DNA from: Thermoplasmata archaeon
GTDB taxonomy: Archaea; Thermoplasmatota; Thermoplasmata; Lutacidiplasmatales; UBA184
Assembly (NCBI GenBank): GCA_030038885.1
Contig: JASHQY010000062.1
Span: forward strand, 1 to 17,457
DNA: 17,457 nt
Reading direction: 5' to 3'
Position 1 is the first letter of the stretch. Every line of letters starts with the position of its first letter. Shown in pieces: positions 6,626 to 13,278 of this stretch. Under the pieces are notes generated by a model. That model was given only the letters and a program-made list of their open reading frames with translations. It was not told where the DNA came from and did no database searches. A program made the position numbers and the translations under genes.

Positions 6626-7075
6626 ATGGGCACCATCCGGGAGGACTTCGTCGCGTTCATCAACAAGGGCAACCTGGTCCAGCTCGCGGTCGCGTTCGTG
6701 ATGGGCGTCGCGTTCTCCGCGCTCGTGACGGCCCTCGTGGCGGACATCTTCACCCCGGTGATCGGGATCGCGGGCAAGTTCGACTTCGCCGCCTGGCACA
6801 CCACGATCAACGGCAGCACGATCATGCAGGGGGCGTTCCTCAACGCGCTGATCTCGTTCGTCACGGTCGCAGTCGTCGTGTTCTTCGTGATCGCGCTGCC
6901 GTACCAGCGCTGGACCGAGCGCCAGGCCAAGAAGAAGGCCGCGGCCGCCCCGACGACCCGGGCGTGCCCCGAGTGCCTCTCGCAGATCCCGCTCGCGGCG
7001 AAGCGGTGCTCGTTCTGCACGTCGGTCGTCGTCCCGGTCGCCTCGCCCGCGCCGGCGGCCGCGGGATCGACCTAG
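6626..7075 (+). CDS. mscL: Large-conductance mechanosensitive channel MscL with zinc-ribbon tail
   Basis: MscL forms a pentameric pore in the cell membrane that opens under tension and releases solutes on osmotic downshock. The 149 residues show the amphipathic N-terminal helix (MGTIREDFVAFINKGN), TM1 (LVQLAVAFVMGVAFSALVTALVADIFTPVIG, split here as residues 17-47), a loop, and TM2 (about 66-92). After a Lys/Ala linker come two CxxC pairs, C114/C117 and C128/C131, within CPECLSQIPLAAKRCSFC; this zinc-ribbon-like tail replaces the usual C-terminal helix bundle and occurs in some bacterial MscL proteins. The ATG at 6626 matches the family's N-terminal length; a GTG at 6605 would add seven residues. 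The stop TAG shares its bases with the convergent queC stop. Confidence 0.92.
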   Translation: MGTIREDFVAFINKGNLVQLAVAFVMGVAFSALVTALVADIFTPVIGIAGKFDFAAWHTTINGSTIMQGAFLNALISFVTVAVVVFFVIALPYQRWTERQAKKKAAAAPTTRACPECLSQIPLAAKRCSFCTSVVVPVASPAPAAAGST

Positions 7076-7764
7076 CGCGACCGCACGAGGGGGTCTCGCA
7101 CCCCGGCGGCGGCGAAGCCGCGGGCCCGCAGCCGGCAGGACGCGCACCGTCCGCACGGCGCGCGCCCGCCCGCGTAGCAGCTCCACGTGAGGCCCCACGG
7201 CACGCGAAGGCGCTCCCCCCACCGCACGATCTCCGCCTTCGACCGGCGCAGGAGCGGCGCGCGGACCTTGAGGCGGAGGCGGCCCTCGACCCCCGCCTTC
7301 GTCCCGAGGCGCGCGGCCCGTTCGAACGCGCGCAGGAACGCGGGCCGGCAGTCCGGATAGCCCGAGTAGTCGATCGCGTTCGCCCCGATCACGATCGTGT
7401 CGAGGCCGTGGCTCTCCGCGTAGCCGAGCGCGACCGCGAGGAGGATCGTGTTCCGCGCGGGGACGTAGGTCGACGGGATCTCCCCCCGCGCACCGGCCCG
7501 GCCGGGCAGCCGGCGGCGGCGATCGGTCAGCGCGGAGGCCAGAAGTCCCCCGAGCGGAAGGCGGAGGACGACGTGCCGCCGCACGGGGTAGCGGCGGGCG
7601 AGCGCCCGCGCGGCGCGCACCTCGCGCGCGTGGCGCTGACCGTAGATCACGGTGAGCGCATCGACCGGACCCGGTCCCTGGGCGGCGATCGCGAGGCAGG
7701 TCGCGGAGTCCATGCCGCCCGAGAGCAGGACGACGCTGCCGCGCGATCCGCGCCGCGCGCTCAC
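7072..7764 (-). CDS. queC: 7-cyano-7-deazaguanine (preQ0) synthase QueC
   Basis: QueC converts 7-carboxy-7-deazaguanine to preQ0 using ATP and ammonia. In archaea preQ0 is inserted at G15 of tRNA and becomes archaeosine. The 230-residue protein has the PP-loop SGGMDS (15-20), the conserved YGQRHAREV (41-49), the ARNTILLAVALGYAE region (103-117), and IGANAIDYSGYPDCRPAF (126-143). The zinc site is intact: C196, C204, C207 and C210 near the C-terminus. The GTG start overlaps the DUF92 stop as GTGA (7761-7764), so the two genes are coupled. The TAG stop overlaps that of the convergent mscL gene within one CTAG. No queD, queE or tgt gene is in the window. Confidence 0.95.
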   Translation of the reverse strand: MSARRGSRGSVVLLSGGMDSATCLAIAAQGPGPVDALTVIYGQRHAREVRAARALARRYPVRRHVVLRLPLGGLLASALTDRRRRLPGRAGARGEIPSTYVPARNTILLAVALGYAESHGLDTIVIGANAIDYSGYPDCRPAFLRAFERAARLGTKAGVEGRLRLKVRAPLLRRSKAEIVRWGERLRVPWGLTWSCYAGGRAPCGRCASCRLRARGFAAAGVRDPLVRSR

Positions 7765-8525
7765 GCCCACGCCCCGGCGATCGCGAGGAAGCCCGCCCCG
7801 AGGCCGATCGCGGCGAGCATCCCGAGGAAGTTCGTCGACCCCTTCGAGAGGTAGCCGCGGTTCTCGAAGACCTCGCCGAGGACCGAGTCGACCTGGCACC
7901 CGAGGAAGCCGGCGGCCGTCACGACCGCGAGGAACACCGCGAGCGCCGGGACCGCCGTGGAGAACAGGCGGAAGAGCGCGAGCCCGACGAGCGCGGTGAG
8001 GCCCGCCCCGACGAATCCCCACGCCTCGCCGGTCCCCGAGATCCCTCCGTTGGTCCCGGGTGTCACCGGCCGGAACGTGAGGATGCTCCGGGCCGACCCC
8101 GCGAGGACCCCCAGCTCGCTCGCGAACGTGTCGGCCGCGCCGAACGCGAGCGCGCTCGTGTAGAGCACCGTCAGGTCGGGGGTCGGGAGGGCCGGTGCCC
8201 TCCCCCACCCCGCCGCGATCGCGAGCCCGGTCGGCAGGAGGATATGGGCCAGGACGTTCGAGACCCCGCGCTCGCCCGAGACCCCTTCCTGCACGTGGTG
8301 CGACCGCTTCTCCTCGAGGTGGAACCGGGTCGCGAGCACGCTCGCGACCAGGAAGAGGATCAGGAGCGCGAGGAACGGAAATCCGATCAGCGCGACGATC
8401 ACCGCGCCGAAGGCGGCCGCGACCGCCCCCGCGATCGGCGTCAGGGCGCGGGCCGCGACCGCGCCGGCCGCGAGGACGATCGTCACGACCACGCCCACGA
8501 CGGCGGGTAGCGTCGCCAGGACCAA
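7761..8525 (-). CDS. DUF92 family integral membrane protein
   Basis: A 254-residue membrane protein with about six or seven hydrophobic segments. Family motifs are visible: AADTFASELG (130-139), PGTNGGISGTG (156-166), CQVDSVLGE (210-218), and SKGSTNFLG (237-245). In plants and cyanobacteria the DUF92 protein VTE6 is a phytyl-phosphate kinase; the archaeal members are not characterised, and a role with isoprenoid phosphates used for archaeal lipids is plausible but inferred. The start is a TTG at 8525: a TATA-like GTTAAAC (8556-8562) lies about 34 bp upstream and no ATG or GTG gives the complete first membrane helix. It is translationally coupled to queC downstream (GTGA), which has no obvious functional link. 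Confidence 0.88.
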   Translation of the reverse strand: MVLATLPAVVGVVVTIVLAAGAVAARALTPIAGAVAAAFGAVIVALIGFPFLALLILFLVASVLATRFHLEEKRSHHVQEGVSGERGVSNVLAHILLPTGLAIAAGWGRAPALPTPDLTVLYTSALAFGAADTFASELGVLAGSARSILTFRPVTPGTNGGISGTGEAWGFVGAGLTALVGLALFRLFSTAVPALAVFLAVVTAAGFLGCQVDSVLGEVFENRGYLSKGSTNFLGMLAAIGLGAGFLAIAGAWA

Positions 8526-8555
8526 GATCCGCCCCCGCTCGGCAGCGGGTCGGGC

Positions 8556-8562
8556 GTTTAAC
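8556..8562 (-). promoter_or_regulatory. TATA-like box for DUF92-queC
   Basis: GTTAAAC on the minus strand is the only AT-rich element in the 66-bp gap 8526-8591. It predicts transcription start near 8533, about eight bases before the TTG start of the DUF92 gene. This supports a nearly leaderless DUF92-queC mRNA. Confidence 0.45.
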
Positions 8563-8591
8563 GCTTCGCGACGCGGCGGCCCGCGCGGGAC

Positions 8592-9179
8592 TCATCCCCG
8601 AGCGAGGACCCGCGCGACCGCGCTCTCGAACGTGGCGGCGACGAGGTCCGGAAGGAGGTCCCCCTTCGCGAACTCGGCGGCGGTCTGGGCGGCGCGGTTC
8701 GGGTCGGGAACGAGCGCGGTCAAGAGACCCAGGCGATGCCCGGCCTCCACGTCGAGCCGGCGGTCCCCGACGAACGCGCTCGTCGCGAAGTCGATGTTCC
8801 AGTCGCGCCGGGCCTCCTCGAAGAGGAGGGTGCCGGGCTTCCGGCACGCGCAGCGTCGCTCGGGCGCGTGCGGGCAGTAGTAGAACGCGTCGACCTCGGC
8901 GCCCCCGGGACGGAGGAGCTCGTTGAGCCGGTGGTGGATCCGCTCGACGTCTTCCCGGGTGTACAGCCCGCGCTCGATGCCCGACTGGTTCGTGACGCAG
9001 ATCACGACGAACCCGTGCCGGTGGGCCATCGCGACCGCTCCTCGGACCCCGCGGAACAGCTCGAGCCGCTCGGCCTCCTTGAGGTAGTGCAGGTCTGGGT
9101 TCAGCGTCCCGTCGCGGTCGGTGAACAGCGCGCGGCACGGCGGGCGTGCGGCCGGCGCATCGCTCGGACGGGGTTCCAT
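8592..9179 (-). CDS. HAD-IIIA phosphatase, GmhB / histidinol-phosphatase type
   Basis: A 195-residue haloacid-dehalogenase phosphatase of the subgroup that includes heptose-1,7-bisphosphate phosphatase (GmhB) and the HisB N-domain. Motif I is FTDRDGTLN (D21 nucleophile, D23 acid/base), motif II VTNQSGIERG (T63), the zinc loop is C102-x-H104-x5-C110-x-C112 followed by KPG, and motif IV is VGDRRLDVEAG (D139, D143). All catalytic and metal residues are present. Substrate cannot be read from sequence: heptose bisphosphate, histidinol phosphate or another sugar phosphate are all possible, and no heptose or histidine genes are nearby. ATG at 9179 lies about 26 bp from a CATAAG element shared with the divergent gene at 9235, implying a leaderless mRNA. 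Confidence 0.9.
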   Translation of the reverse strand: MEPRPSDAPAARPPCRALFTDRDGTLNPDLHYLKEAERLELFRGVRGAVAMAHRHGFVVICVTNQSGIERGLYTREDVERIHHRLNELLRPGGAEVDAFYYCPHAPERRCACRKPGTLLFEEARRDWNIDFATSAFVGDRRLDVEAGHRLGLLTALVPDPNRAAQTAAEFAKGDLLPDLVAATFESAVARVLARG

Positions 9180-9201
9180 CCTTCGGGCGAGGCGCGCACA
9201 G

Positions 9202-9207
9202 CATAAG
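9202..9207. promoter_or_regulatory. Shared bidirectional TATA-like box, HAD gene and AANH gene
   Basis: CATAAG (CTTATG on the other strand) is the single AT-rich element in the 55-bp gap 9180-9234. Its centre is about 26 bp from the HAD start (9179, minus) and about 31 bp from the ATPase gene start (9235, plus). One TATA box therefore fits both leaderless transcripts. Confidence 0.5.
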
Positions 9208-9234
9208 GGCTCCCGGCCGGGTCGCCCGAACGCG

Positions 9235-10014
9235 ATGCTCCCGAGCTCCCCTCCCCCCGAGGACCCTCCCGGCGACCCGACGTTCGCCGCGCTCGACCTC
9301 GCCTTCGATTCCGCCCTGCGGCCCTGGCGCTCGGGCGAGGGACCGGTGAGCCTCCTGTTCTCCGGCGGAGTCGATTCCGGTCTCCTCGCCTGGGAACTGC
9401 GGCGCCGGTCCGATCTCACGCTGGTGACCGTGGGGATGCCCGGAAGCGCGGACCTCCGGGCGGCGGCCTCGGCCGCGAGCGCGCTCGGCCTCCGATGGGC
9501 CGGGACGGAGCTGACCCGAGCGGACGTCCGAGCGATGGAGGAGCGGATCCGCGACGCGACCGACGGGCGGACCCGCACCGCGCGCAGCGTCCTCGTCGCG
9601 CTCGCGCTCGCGCTCGCCGACGCGCCGGCGCCCCACGTCCTCTGCGGTCAGGGGGTCGACGAGCTGTTCCTCGGCTACGCCCACTATCGGAGCCTGGAGG
9701 CACGGTCGGCCGAAGCGCGCTCCGACGAGGACCTTCGGATCCTGCGGGAGGAGGACTGGCCGCTGGCTCGAACGCTCGCCAATCGGCTCGGCCGGGACGT
9801 GGCGGCGCCGTACCTCGATCCGGGCTTCACGGCCGCGGCCCGCCGCATCCCGATCGAACGGCGACTCCCGGGCGACGTGCCCAAGGCGCTGTTCCGACGG
9901 TGGGCGCAGTACCGGGGCCTCCCCGCATCGATCGCGCTGCGCCCGAAGCGGGCGCTGCAGTACGGGAGCGGGATCGACCGACTCGTGGCAGGAACGGACA
10001 GCGGCCGATCGTAG
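9235..10014 (+). CDS. Stand-alone asparagine-synthase-like AANH ATP-pyrophosphatase
   Basis: A 259-residue protein that corresponds to only the C-terminal synthetase domain of asparagine synthase B; the N-terminal glutaminase domain, with its Cys1, is absent. The PP-loop is FSGGVDSG (42-49). CGQGVDELFLGYAHY (137-151) matches the AsnB SGEGxDELFGGY segment, and RPKRALQYGSG (236-246) is the conserved C-terminal basic motif. Such proteins adenylate a carboxyl or RNA carbonyl group and need an ammonia or other donor. The substrate is unknown; asparagine synthesis with free ammonia or a tRNA/cofactor modification are both possible. ATG at 9235 follows the shared CATAAG box by about 31 bp. It is separated from purB by a gap with a strong TATA box, so it is a single-gene unit. 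Confidence 0.85.
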   Translation: MLPSSPPPEDPPGDPTFAALDLAFDSALRPWRSGEGPVSLLFSGGVDSGLLAWELRRRSDLTLVTVGMPGSADLRAAASAASALGLRWAGTELTRADVRAMEERIRDATDGRTRTARSVLVALALALADAPAPHVLCGQGVDELFLGYAHYRSLEARSAEARSDEDLRILREEDWPLARTLANRLGRDVAAPYLDPGFTAAARRIPIERRLPGDVPKALFRRWAQYRGLPASIALRPKRALQYGSGIDRLVAGTDSGRS

Positions 10015-10064
10015 GCGCCTCCCGGCGAGTCCGCCGCGGGGGGACGCTCTCCGCCGGCTACTCC

Positions 10065-10071
10065 TATATAT
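10065..10071 (+). promoter_or_regulatory. Strong TATA box of purB-pcc1
   Basis: TATATAT is the clearest TATA box in the window, standing out in GC-rich DNA. Its centre (10068) is 24 bp before the GTG at 10092, which places transcription start at or within two bases of the start codon. This decides the purB start and shows the mRNA is leaderless. Confidence 0.75.
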
Positions 10072-10091
10072 CCGGTCCCGGGTCCCCGCCC

Positions 10092-11459
10092 GTGGCGGAC
10101 GACCGCTCTGACCTGTTCTGCCCGCTCGAGTTCCGCTACGGCCGCGAGGTGGTGCGAGGGCTCTTCTCGCGCGACGCGCGGCTCGCGCGATGGCTCCGAG
10201 TGGAGGCCGCGCTCGCGGCGACCCAGGCGGAGCTCGGGATCGTCCCGCCGGACGCCGCCGAGGCGATCGGCCGAGCGGCGGATCTCGCCCACGTTCCGAT
10301 CGCGAAGGTCGACGCGTTCGAGCGCACGCTGCGCCACGACGTGATGGCGATGACGCGCGCGCTCGCCGAAGCGGCCGGTCCGTCGGGACGCTGGGTGCAC
10401 TTCGGGGCGACCAGCGCCGACATCACCGACACGGCGCTCGCGCTCGAGCTGAAGGAGAGCGCGGGGATCCTCCGGACGGATCTCACGGAGCTCGCCCGCG
10501 GGCTGGTCGACCTCGCGCGGCAGCACCGCGCCACCCCCGAGATCGGCCGCACCCACGGCCAGGACGCGATCCCGATCAGCTTCGGCTACAAGATGGCGGT
10601 CGCGGCGGCCGAGGTCGTGCGCCACCGCCGCCGCCTCGACGAGCTGCTCCCCCGGCTCGTGGTCGGCAAGATGGCCGGCGCGCTCGGCACCGGGGCCGGG
10701 TTCGGCGCCCACGCGATCGCGATCGAGAGCGGCGTCATGGCCCGGCTCGGGATCGCCGCGGACGAGGCGCCGACCCAGATCGTCGGGCGCGACCGCGTCG
10801 CGGAGTTCACGAACTGGCTCGCGCTCGTCTCCGCCACGGCGGAGCGGCTGGCCACCGAGGTCCGGAACCTCCAGCGGACCGAGATCGCGGAGGTCGCGGA
10901 GCCGTTCGACGAGGCCCGCCAGGTCGGGAGCTCGACGATGGCCCAGAAGCGCAACCCGATCGTTTCCGAGAACGTCACGAGCTTGGCCCGCCTCGTGCGC
11001 GCGTTCGCGCAACCGCCGATGGAGAACATGGTCCAGTGGCACGAGCGGGATCTCGCGAACTCGGGCAACGAGCGGATCGTCCTCCCGCACGCGATCGTCC
11101 TCGAGGACGAGATCCTGACGAAGCTCACGCAGATCTTCCGCGGTCTCCGGGTCGACGTCCCGCGCATGGCCGAGGGGATCGCCCGCACCGGCGGGAGCGC
11201 GATGACCGAGAACCTGATGCTCGCCCTCACCGGGAAGGGCCTCGCCCGGGCCGAGGCGCACGAGGTCCTCCGGACCCTCACCCGCGATCCCGCGTCGCCG
11301 CCGCCGCTCGCGGCCCGGGCGAAGGCGGACCCGGTGGTGCGCCGCCTCCTGACGGACTCCGAGATCGACGCGCTGGTGGACCCCGCGGCGTACGTCGCGG
11401 CGGCGACGGAGAAGACCGATCGCATCGTCGCGCGTCTCGGCCGCGACCTCGCCGCATGA
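10092..11459 (+). CDS. purB: Adenylosuccinate lyase
   Basis: PurB catalyses two eliminations of fumarate in purine synthesis: SAICAR to AICAR, and adenylosuccinate to AMP. The 455-residue length is typical. Motifs of the fumarase/aspartase superfamily are intact: HFGATSADITDTA (103-115), the catalytic-histidine segment IGRTHGQDAIPISFGYK (151-167), and the flexible signature loop GSSTMAQKRNP (279-289). The GTG start is fixed by the TATA box 24 bp upstream; the product begins VADDRSDLFCPLEFRYG, which matches the family N-terminus. The open frame extends further upstream through the preceding gene but that part is not purB-like. The stop overlaps the pcc1 start as ATGA, so the two are coupled. 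Confidence 0.97.
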   Translation: MADDRSDLFCPLEFRYGREVVRGLFSRDARLARWLRVEAALAATQAELGIVPPDAAEAIGRAADLAHVPIAKVDAFERTLRHDVMAMTRALAEAAGPSGRWVHFGATSADITDTALALELKESAGILRTDLTELARGLVDLARQHRATPEIGRTHGQDAIPISFGYKMAVAAAEVVRHRRRLDELLPRLVVGKMAGALGTGAGFGAHAIAIESGVMARLGIAADEAPTQIVGRDRVAEFTNWLALVSATAERLATEVRNLQRTEIAEVAEPFDEARQVGSSTMAQKRNPIVSENVTSLARLVRAFAQPPMENMVQWHERDLANSGNERIVLPHAIVLEDEILTKLTQIFRGLRVDVPRMAEGIARTGGSAMTENLMLALTGKGLARAEAHEVLRTLTRDPASPPPLAARAKADPVVRRLLTDSEIDALVDPAAYVAAATEKTDRIVARLGRDLAA

Positions 11460-11746
11460 GCGCGCCGGTCGGACCCTGGACCGCGACCGTGACGATTCGG
11501 CCGGGGAGCCCGAGCCTCGCGGCGATGCTCGAGCGCGCGCTCCGGCCGGAGTCGGCGCGCGAGGTGCCGCGCGTGCGGGCGATCCTTCGCCGCCCGTCGG
11601 AGGACACGGTCGAGCTCGACGTCGTCGCGCGGGACTCGGGCGCGATGCGCGCCGCGATGAACACGTACCTCGGGTGGGTGCAGCTGTCGCTCGCGACCGC
11701 CCGCTCGGCCGCCGGCCGGGCCCCCGACCCGCGCCCCGGACCGTGA
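11456..11746 (+). CDS. pcc1: KEOPS complex subunit Pcc1
   Basis: Pcc1 is the small dimerising subunit of KEOPS, which makes the universal tRNA modification t6A at A37 together with Kae1, Bud32 and Cgi121. The 96-residue protein has the family pattern: strand WTATVTIRPG, an ALRPE helix end, central strand DTVELDVVARDSGAMRAAMN, and TYLGWVQLSLATA at the C-terminus. Identity is low by nature in this family, but the AxDxxAxRAxxNxYLxW pattern is diagnostic. The ATG overlaps the purB stop as ATGA (11456-11459). Prefoldin beta follows after 43 bp; pcc1 next to pfdB is a common archaeal arrangement. No other KEOPS gene is in the window. Confidence 0.85.
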   Translation: MSAPVGPWTATVTIRPGSPSLAAMLERALRPESAREVPRVRAILRRPSEDTVELDVVARDSGAMRAAMNTYLGWVQLSLATARSAAGRAPDPRPGP

Positions 11747-11761
11747 GCCGGCGGCGAAGCG

Positions 11762-11768
11762 CTTATCT
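11762..11768 (+). promoter_or_regulatory. TATA-like box of pfdB
   Basis: CTTATCT lies in the 43-bp gap between pcc1 and pfdB. Its centre is 25 bp before the GTG at 11790, so pfdB probably has its own leaderless transcript in addition to any read-through from purB-pcc1. Confidence 0.55.
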
Positions 11769-11789
11769 TCCGCTCCGGGTGAGCGAGGC

Positions 11790-12158
11790 GTGGCCCTTCC
11801 CGCGAAGCTCCAGAACGACATCAAGCAGTTCCAGCGGCTCCAGCAGGAGCTCGGCAACGCCCAGCAGGCGCGGCTCCAGGTCGACCTCAAGCTGCGCGAG
11901 GTCACGCACACGCTCGAGGAATTGAAGACCGTGCCCGACGAGGCGGTGCTCTACCGTCCGATCGGCGGGCTCCTCGTGCGCGCGAAGAACAAGCAGGAGG
12001 TCTCCGACCTCCTGACCGAGGAGAAGGAGACGCTCGAAGTGCGCGTGAAGGCGATGGAGCGCCAGGAGAACCATTTGAAGGAGCGCTACACGACCATGCA
12101 GCAGGAACTCTCGCAGGCGCTGCAGGCCGCCGGCGTCCCGCCGACCGGTCCCGACTAG
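11790..12158 (+). CDS. pfdB: Prefoldin subunit beta
   Basis: Beta subunit of prefoldin, four copies per hexamer, partner of the alpha subunit encoded at 2774-3232. The 122 residues form two long coiled coils (about 3-45 and 68-112) joined by a beta-hairpin (EAVLYRPIGGLLVRAKNK), the standard family shape. Family residues LQNDIKQFQRLQQEL and YRPIGGLLV are clear. The GTG start is supported by the TATA-like CTTATCT 25 bp upstream. The stop TAG sits in a 12-base palindrome that also holds the stop of the convergent gene, leaving only four bases between them. Confidence 0.95.
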   Translation: MALPAKLQNDIKQFQRLQQELGNAQQARLQVDLKLREVTHTLEELKTVPDEAVLYRPIGGLLVRAKNKQEVSDLLTEEKETLEVRVKAMERQENHLKERYTTMQQELSQALQAAGVPPTGPD

Positions 12159-12166
12159 CGCGCTAG
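12155..12166. repeat. 12-bp palindrome holding both convergent stop codons
   Basis: CTAGCGCGCTAG is a perfect palindrome. Its left TAG is the stop of pfdB (plus) and its right CTA is the TAG stop of the polyprenyl synthetase (minus). There is no room for separate terminators between the genes and no T-run on either strand, so transcripts must end inside the opposite gene. Confidence 0.5.
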
Positions 12167-13224
12167 GACTTCCGGCGCACGAGCCGGTCCGCGATCTCGC
12201 GGATCAGCGGCTTCGCGGCGCGATCGAGGCTCCGGCTGCGGTCGAGCCGCCGCAGGGCGGCCGCGGTGAGTTCCGCGATCCGCCGCTCGGAGTAGGCGAG
12301 GCTGCCGGTCGTCCGAATCACGTCCCGCGCGCGTTCGACGTCCTCCGGCGTCGCGGCGGAGTTCCCGAGCACCCGGCCGAGGCGCGCGCGGTCCGCCTCG
12401 CTCGCCGCGGTCCACGCGCGGATCACGAGGAGGGTCCGCTTGCCCTCGGCGAGGTCGTTCGAGCTCTTCCCGGATTCGTCCGCGTCGAAGCCGGCGCCGA
12501 GGACGTCGTCGCGCAGCTGGAACGCGATCCCCAGGTCGGTGCCGATCGCCTCGAGGTCGACGAGGCCGCGCGGAGACATTCCCCCGAGCACCGCGCCGAT
12601 CCGCAGCGGGCAGGCGACCGTGTACATCGCGGACTTCAGCCGGTGGACGTCCAGGACGTCGGTCTCCGTGACCGCGCCCGGGTCGAGCGTGCCGTTCCGG
12701 ATGTCGAGGAGCTGGCCGTACGCGGTCAGCCGGGTCATGCGGAAGTACTCGCGCAGCGCCGCGAGCCGCGCCGCCGGCGCGACCCGGACCGCGAGCAGTC
12801 CCTCGACCGTGAACGGCTCCTCGAGGTCCCCGAGCGTGATCCCGATGCCCATCCCGTACTCGTCGCTCGAACCCTCGCGGTGCTCCCGGCGGTGGTTCGC
12901 GCTGACGAGCCGGTGGACGGTGGGGCCGCCCCGGCGCTCCTCCGAGTGGTCGATGATGTCGTCGTGGATCAGCATCCAGCTCTGGAAATGCTCCATCGCC
13001 GCCGCGGCGGGCAGCACCGGCCGGGGCGGTCGCCGGGTGGCCACATGGTAGCCCGCGAGCACCAGCATCGCCCGGAACCGCTTGCCGCCGCGCAGCGAGA
13101 ACTCCTCGTTGATGTCGAGGTACGGACGGACGGGGGCGGGCGCCCCGGGCCGCTCCTTCCGATAGGACGCCCGGAGCTCGGCCTCCAGGGACGGGAGGTA
13201 CGCGACGATCTGGGAAAGGTTCAC
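12163..13224 (-). CDS. idsA: Polyprenyl (geranylgeranyl/farnesyl) diphosphate synthase
   Basis: Type trans-isoprenyl diphosphate synthase, which condenses isopentenyl diphosphate units into the chains of archaeal membrane lipids and quinones. The 353-residue protein has GGKRFR (46-51), the first Asp-rich motif DDIID (88-92) followed by RRGGPTVH (97-104), LKSAMYT (196-202), and the second Asp-rich motif QLRDD (236-240), with GKSSNDLAEGKRT after it. The fifth residue before the first Asp motif is Trp83; a bulky residue there usually limits products to C15-C20. About 14 extra residues lie between PTVH and the GITLGD segment. GTG at 13224 is fixed by the TATA box TATTTAAT about 28 bp upstream. 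Symbol idsA is the usual archaeal name; chain length is inferred. Confidence 0.9.
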   Translation of the reverse strand: MNLSQIVAYLPSLEAELRASYRKERPGAPAPVRPYLDINEEFSLRGGKRFRAMLVLAGYHVATRRPPRPVLPAAAAMEHFQSWMLIHDDIIDHSEERRGGPTVHRLVSANHRREHREGSSDEYGMGIGITLGDLEEPFTVEGLLAVRVAPAARLAALREYFRMTRLTAYGQLLDIRNGTLDPGAVTETDVLDVHRLKSAMYTVACPLRIGAVLGGMSPRGLVDLEAIGTDLGIAFQLRDDVLGAGFDADESGKSSNDLAEGKRTLLVIRAWTAASEADRARLGRVLGNSAATPEDVERARDVIRTTGSLAYSERRIAELTAAALRRLDRSRSLDRAAKPLIREIADRLVRRKS

Positions 13225-13248
13225 GACGTCTGCGCGTGGACTCCCACC

Positions 13249-13256
13249 TATTTAAT
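13249..13256. promoter_or_regulatory. Shared bidirectional TATA box, polyprenyl synthetase and TPR gene
   Basis: TATTTAAT (ATTAAATA on the other strand) is the only AT-rich element in the 54-bp gap 13225-13278. Its centre at about 13252.5 is 28.5 bp from the minus-strand GTG (13224) and 26.5 bp from the plus-strand GTG (13279). It predicts leaderless mRNAs in both directions and shows that the in-frame ATG at 13255, which overlaps the box, is not the TPR gene start. Confidence 0.65.
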
Positions 13257-13278
13257 GCGCCCGGGGTTCCGAGCTAGC

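Noticed and set aside
7072..9684. Very long minus-strand open frame (about 870 codons) spanning queC, DUF92 and HAD genes
   Set aside because: Only its last 230 codons are QueC. The rest is Arg/Pro/Gly-rich shadow sequence produced by high GC, in another frame over well-supported genes.
9684..11261. 525-codon minus-strand frame opposite purB
   Set aside because: It is antisense to a complete PurB; composition is that of a GC-driven shadow.
13255..13278. Upstream in-frame ATG as start of the TPR protein
   Set aside because: It overlaps the shared TATA box; the GTG at 13279 is 26 bp downstream of that box, as for other leaderless genes.
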